The notes under the pieces are model-generated. The model was given only the letters and a program-made list of their open reading frames with translations. It ran no database searches and had not been told where the DNA came from. A program made the translations under genes and the position numbers. Source: Draconibacterium sp. (GTDB taxonomy: Bacteria; Bacteroidota; Bacteroidia; Bacteroidales; Prolixibacteraceae). From it: a DNA stretch of 59,286 nucleotides. The stretch is from assembly GCA_016705335.1 (NCBI GenBank), contig JADIYN010000039.1:1-59286 (forward strand), in the 5' to 3' direction. Below, piece after piece: positions 57,284 through 59,286 of the stretch. How positions within the stretch are numbered: the stretch's first letter is position 1; each line of letters opens with the position of its first letter.

Positions 57284-59286
57284 ATGAAAAGAGTTACAAT
57301 GTAGGGTTTGATTATATCGAGCCTGTTTTTCTTGAACAGTTTACTGTCTTACGGACAGTTGAACTATACGTCCACTTGGGTGGCAAATACTGGTGGTACA
57401 AAGAATACTTTTATGCAAATGTATATGATATCAGCAACAGTCAACCAGGCAGGAGTTACTGCCGGGGTATGTTACTGGGACGAAGGCGGACGTGGGCTGG
57501 GTATTTACAGCAACGAAGGCAATGTTGTAAATACCGACTGGAACGATAGGCAGGGCGGAGTAAATGTGGGTATTAACCTCAATTATGTCTATAATGCAGG
57601 AACTTCCAGTATTACAAAACGCTCTCTTACCAATACCACCAAAGCACTTAAAGCGGCCAATATCTCCGGAATTTCGGCAAGCTGGTCTGAAGGAGACGTT
57701 GCTTATTCTTTGGAGCCTGAGTATGCTGATGCTTTCAGAAAAAAAATGGGGATAACAGGAGTGAGTGCTAATGAAAATTACGTTGTGGCTGCTGTTTATC
57801 AGTTAAATAAGGTTTTTGTTTACGATACCGATTTACAGCTTTTACGGACCATATCAGTTAACCGGCCTTATTACGCTACACCTGATAATTTAGGTAATGT
57901 TTGGGTGGTTCAGGGAGCTGATAAAAATAATGCCCCTAAAATTGTGGAGTTTGATACTACAAGCAAAGCCACAGGCAAGGAAATTACAGGTTTTGCAGAT
58001 CCGCGCTCACTTCAAATCAGCAAAAAAGGACAATTGATTGTAGGGGACAACGGAATGAATCAGCAGGTTTTCTTTTATGATATTACCGGCGACCCTGTTC
58101 TTGTTGAGACATTTGGGCAGAAAGGCGGGATTGGCTCGGGTATTCCCGGTCAGGTAAAACCCGATAAATTCACCGGAATTGTTTATGCAGGTACTGACTC
58201 ACTTGACAATTTATATGTTATTACAGACCTCGAAGGATCTGTTGTCAGACGATTTGATAAAGACAGAAATCTTATCTGGCAAAAGTACGGTTTAGGTTTT
58301 GTTGATATGGCAGATGCTGACCCCAACAACGAAAATGATGTTTATTCCTGCGAAGAGCGTTATTCTATGGACTATTCAAAGGTGAACGGCGAGGAACAGG
58401 AATATGCTGCCTGTACTTTAGACCCTTATAAATATCCTGATGACCCGCGTATTCATGCTGCTCTTGACGGGGGTGTCTGGATTCGGTGGATAAACGGCAG
58501 AAAGTTTATGTTTGTTGGAGAAATGTACAGTTCATTTATATACATCTATCGTTTTAATGAAGAAACCGATGGCGAAATTGCCATTCCCTGCGGAGCTATT
58601 ATGAGGCACAGCCGTTTTTGTTTTGGGCTTACCGGCGAATGGCCTGCTCATCAACCCCGGATGGGTTCGTTTATCTGGCGCGACAAAACGGGAATGGAAA
58701 ATTTGATGCCGATGAATATGAATCGATTCCGTCAGAAATATCATTAGCCAATGTTGATGATTTTGGAAATATTTATACAGGGGACTTCGGTATTATGAAT
58801 GTCAGGGGACTTGATGAAATCAAATCCGGTTTTACAGTTTCAGTAATATGGTGAGTCAGGAGACACCAGAGGCCGTTTACCAGTATCAGAAAAGCTGTTT
58901 ACGACAGTAAATGGGATGCCATGTTTGTGCGGCACTACGACAGATAATGACAATTCATATAATGTCGGACCGGTATTCGCTGTTTTATCCCGACTGGAGC
59001 AAGAAACAGAAAAGCTGCATGGACTAAGGCATACAGCAGGCCGTATTCAGGTTTTGCTGCTAAAGGCGATTATTTATTTGCTGCGTATGCTTTTGATGAA
59101 AAAAACTGGAGTATTGACGTTTTCAGCGCTAAAGATGGCTCTGAAGTTGGCAACCTGGCCGCTTTACAATTAGGAAATATCGGTTGGATTGATATTCCGT
59201 GGGGGATTATTGCCGAACAGCGCACAAACGGCGAATATCTCGTATTCAGGGAATACGATTTATTGGCAAAAACCGTCCTTCATCGC
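57284..59286 (+). CDS. Secreted beta-propeller protein C, 3' end beyond the window
   Basis: The frame opens at ATG 57284 ('MKRVTM'), meets a TAG at 57302-57304 and then continues in the same frame with a signal helix ('LIISSLFFLNSLLSYGQ'). No good start exists after the TAG, so it is probably an error or a nonsense mutation of a Lys codon. The propeller body shares 'CYWDEGGRGLGIY', 'GKEITGFADPRSL', 'VGDNGMNQQVFFYDITG', 'YPDDPR', 'YRFNEETDGEIAIPC' and the 'WRDKTGNGKFDADEY' EF-hand-like loop with proteins A and B. Frame breaks occur near 58620, 58700, 58830, 58940 and 59000. It continues open to the window end without reaching C-terminal modules. Confidence 0.75.

Noticed and set aside
37915..57304. 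Stop-codon recoding of TAG to Lys or another residue
   Set aside because: TAG ends several intact genes (for example at 2782, 3111 and 19089), no suppressor tRNA is visible, and isolated errors or mutations explain the cases.

Overview
The window looks like a Bacteroidota genome, most likely a marine or sediment relative of the Marinilabiliales/Prolixibacteraceae. The grounds are an AT-rich sequence, a SusC/SusD pair, a hybrid two-component system (HTCS) regulator, a lipoprotein-type SusD, many proteins ending in type IX secretion (T9SS) C-terminal sorting domains, and TAnnTTTG-like promoter boxes. No taxon was checked by search.

Layout. (1) 1-4.1 kb, + strand: a broken DUF6603 gene, a 91-aa unknown protein and a tail-fibre-like protein with an S74 intramolecular chaperone. 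(2) 4.2-9.6 kb, - strand: an apparent operon of T9SS surface protein, 56-aa secreted-looking peptide, PqqD-like/HprK-like kinase fusion and nucleotidyltransferase. It resembles a RiPP-type (ribosomally made, modified peptide) cassette and is the best candidate for an undescribed system. (3) 9.8-14.7 kb: accessory DNA with a putative glycosidase, small proteins, a 21-bp minisatellite, a decayed TPR/AraC regulator and the stump of a restriction-modification enzyme. (4) 14.8-19.1 kb: one HTCS sensor-regulator. (5) 19.2-34.7 kb, - strand: a seven-gene operon of secreted esterases, SGNH hydrolases, beta-propeller proteins and a CBM9-like protein. (6) 35.0-59.3 kb, + strand: SusC, SusD, a tandem CBM9-like protein, a DUF362 protein, a propeller lipoprotein, a clan GH-A-like enzyme, a GH28-like beta-helix, two GH92, one GH78-like, an SGNH hydrolase and a third propeller protein cut by the window edge.

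Parts 4-6 form a divergent polysaccharide utilization locus (PUL). The HTCS would sense a periplasmic oligosaccharide and switch on both arms, whose shared 344-bp control region holds three direct repeats. Esterases remove acyl groups, GH92 and GH78-like enzymes would remove alpha-mannose and alpha-rhamnose, and SusCD imports the products. The exact glycan cannot be read from sequence; an O-acylated heteropolysaccharide with alpha-mannosyl and rhamnosyl residues is an inference.

Data quality. Most long genes are cut by single-base frame changes, usually within short homopolymers, and read smoothly when one base is added or removed. I treat these as probable sequencing errors and report whole genes across them. 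A few in-frame stops, an internal deletion in one GH92 and several vestigial fragments look different and may be real decay.
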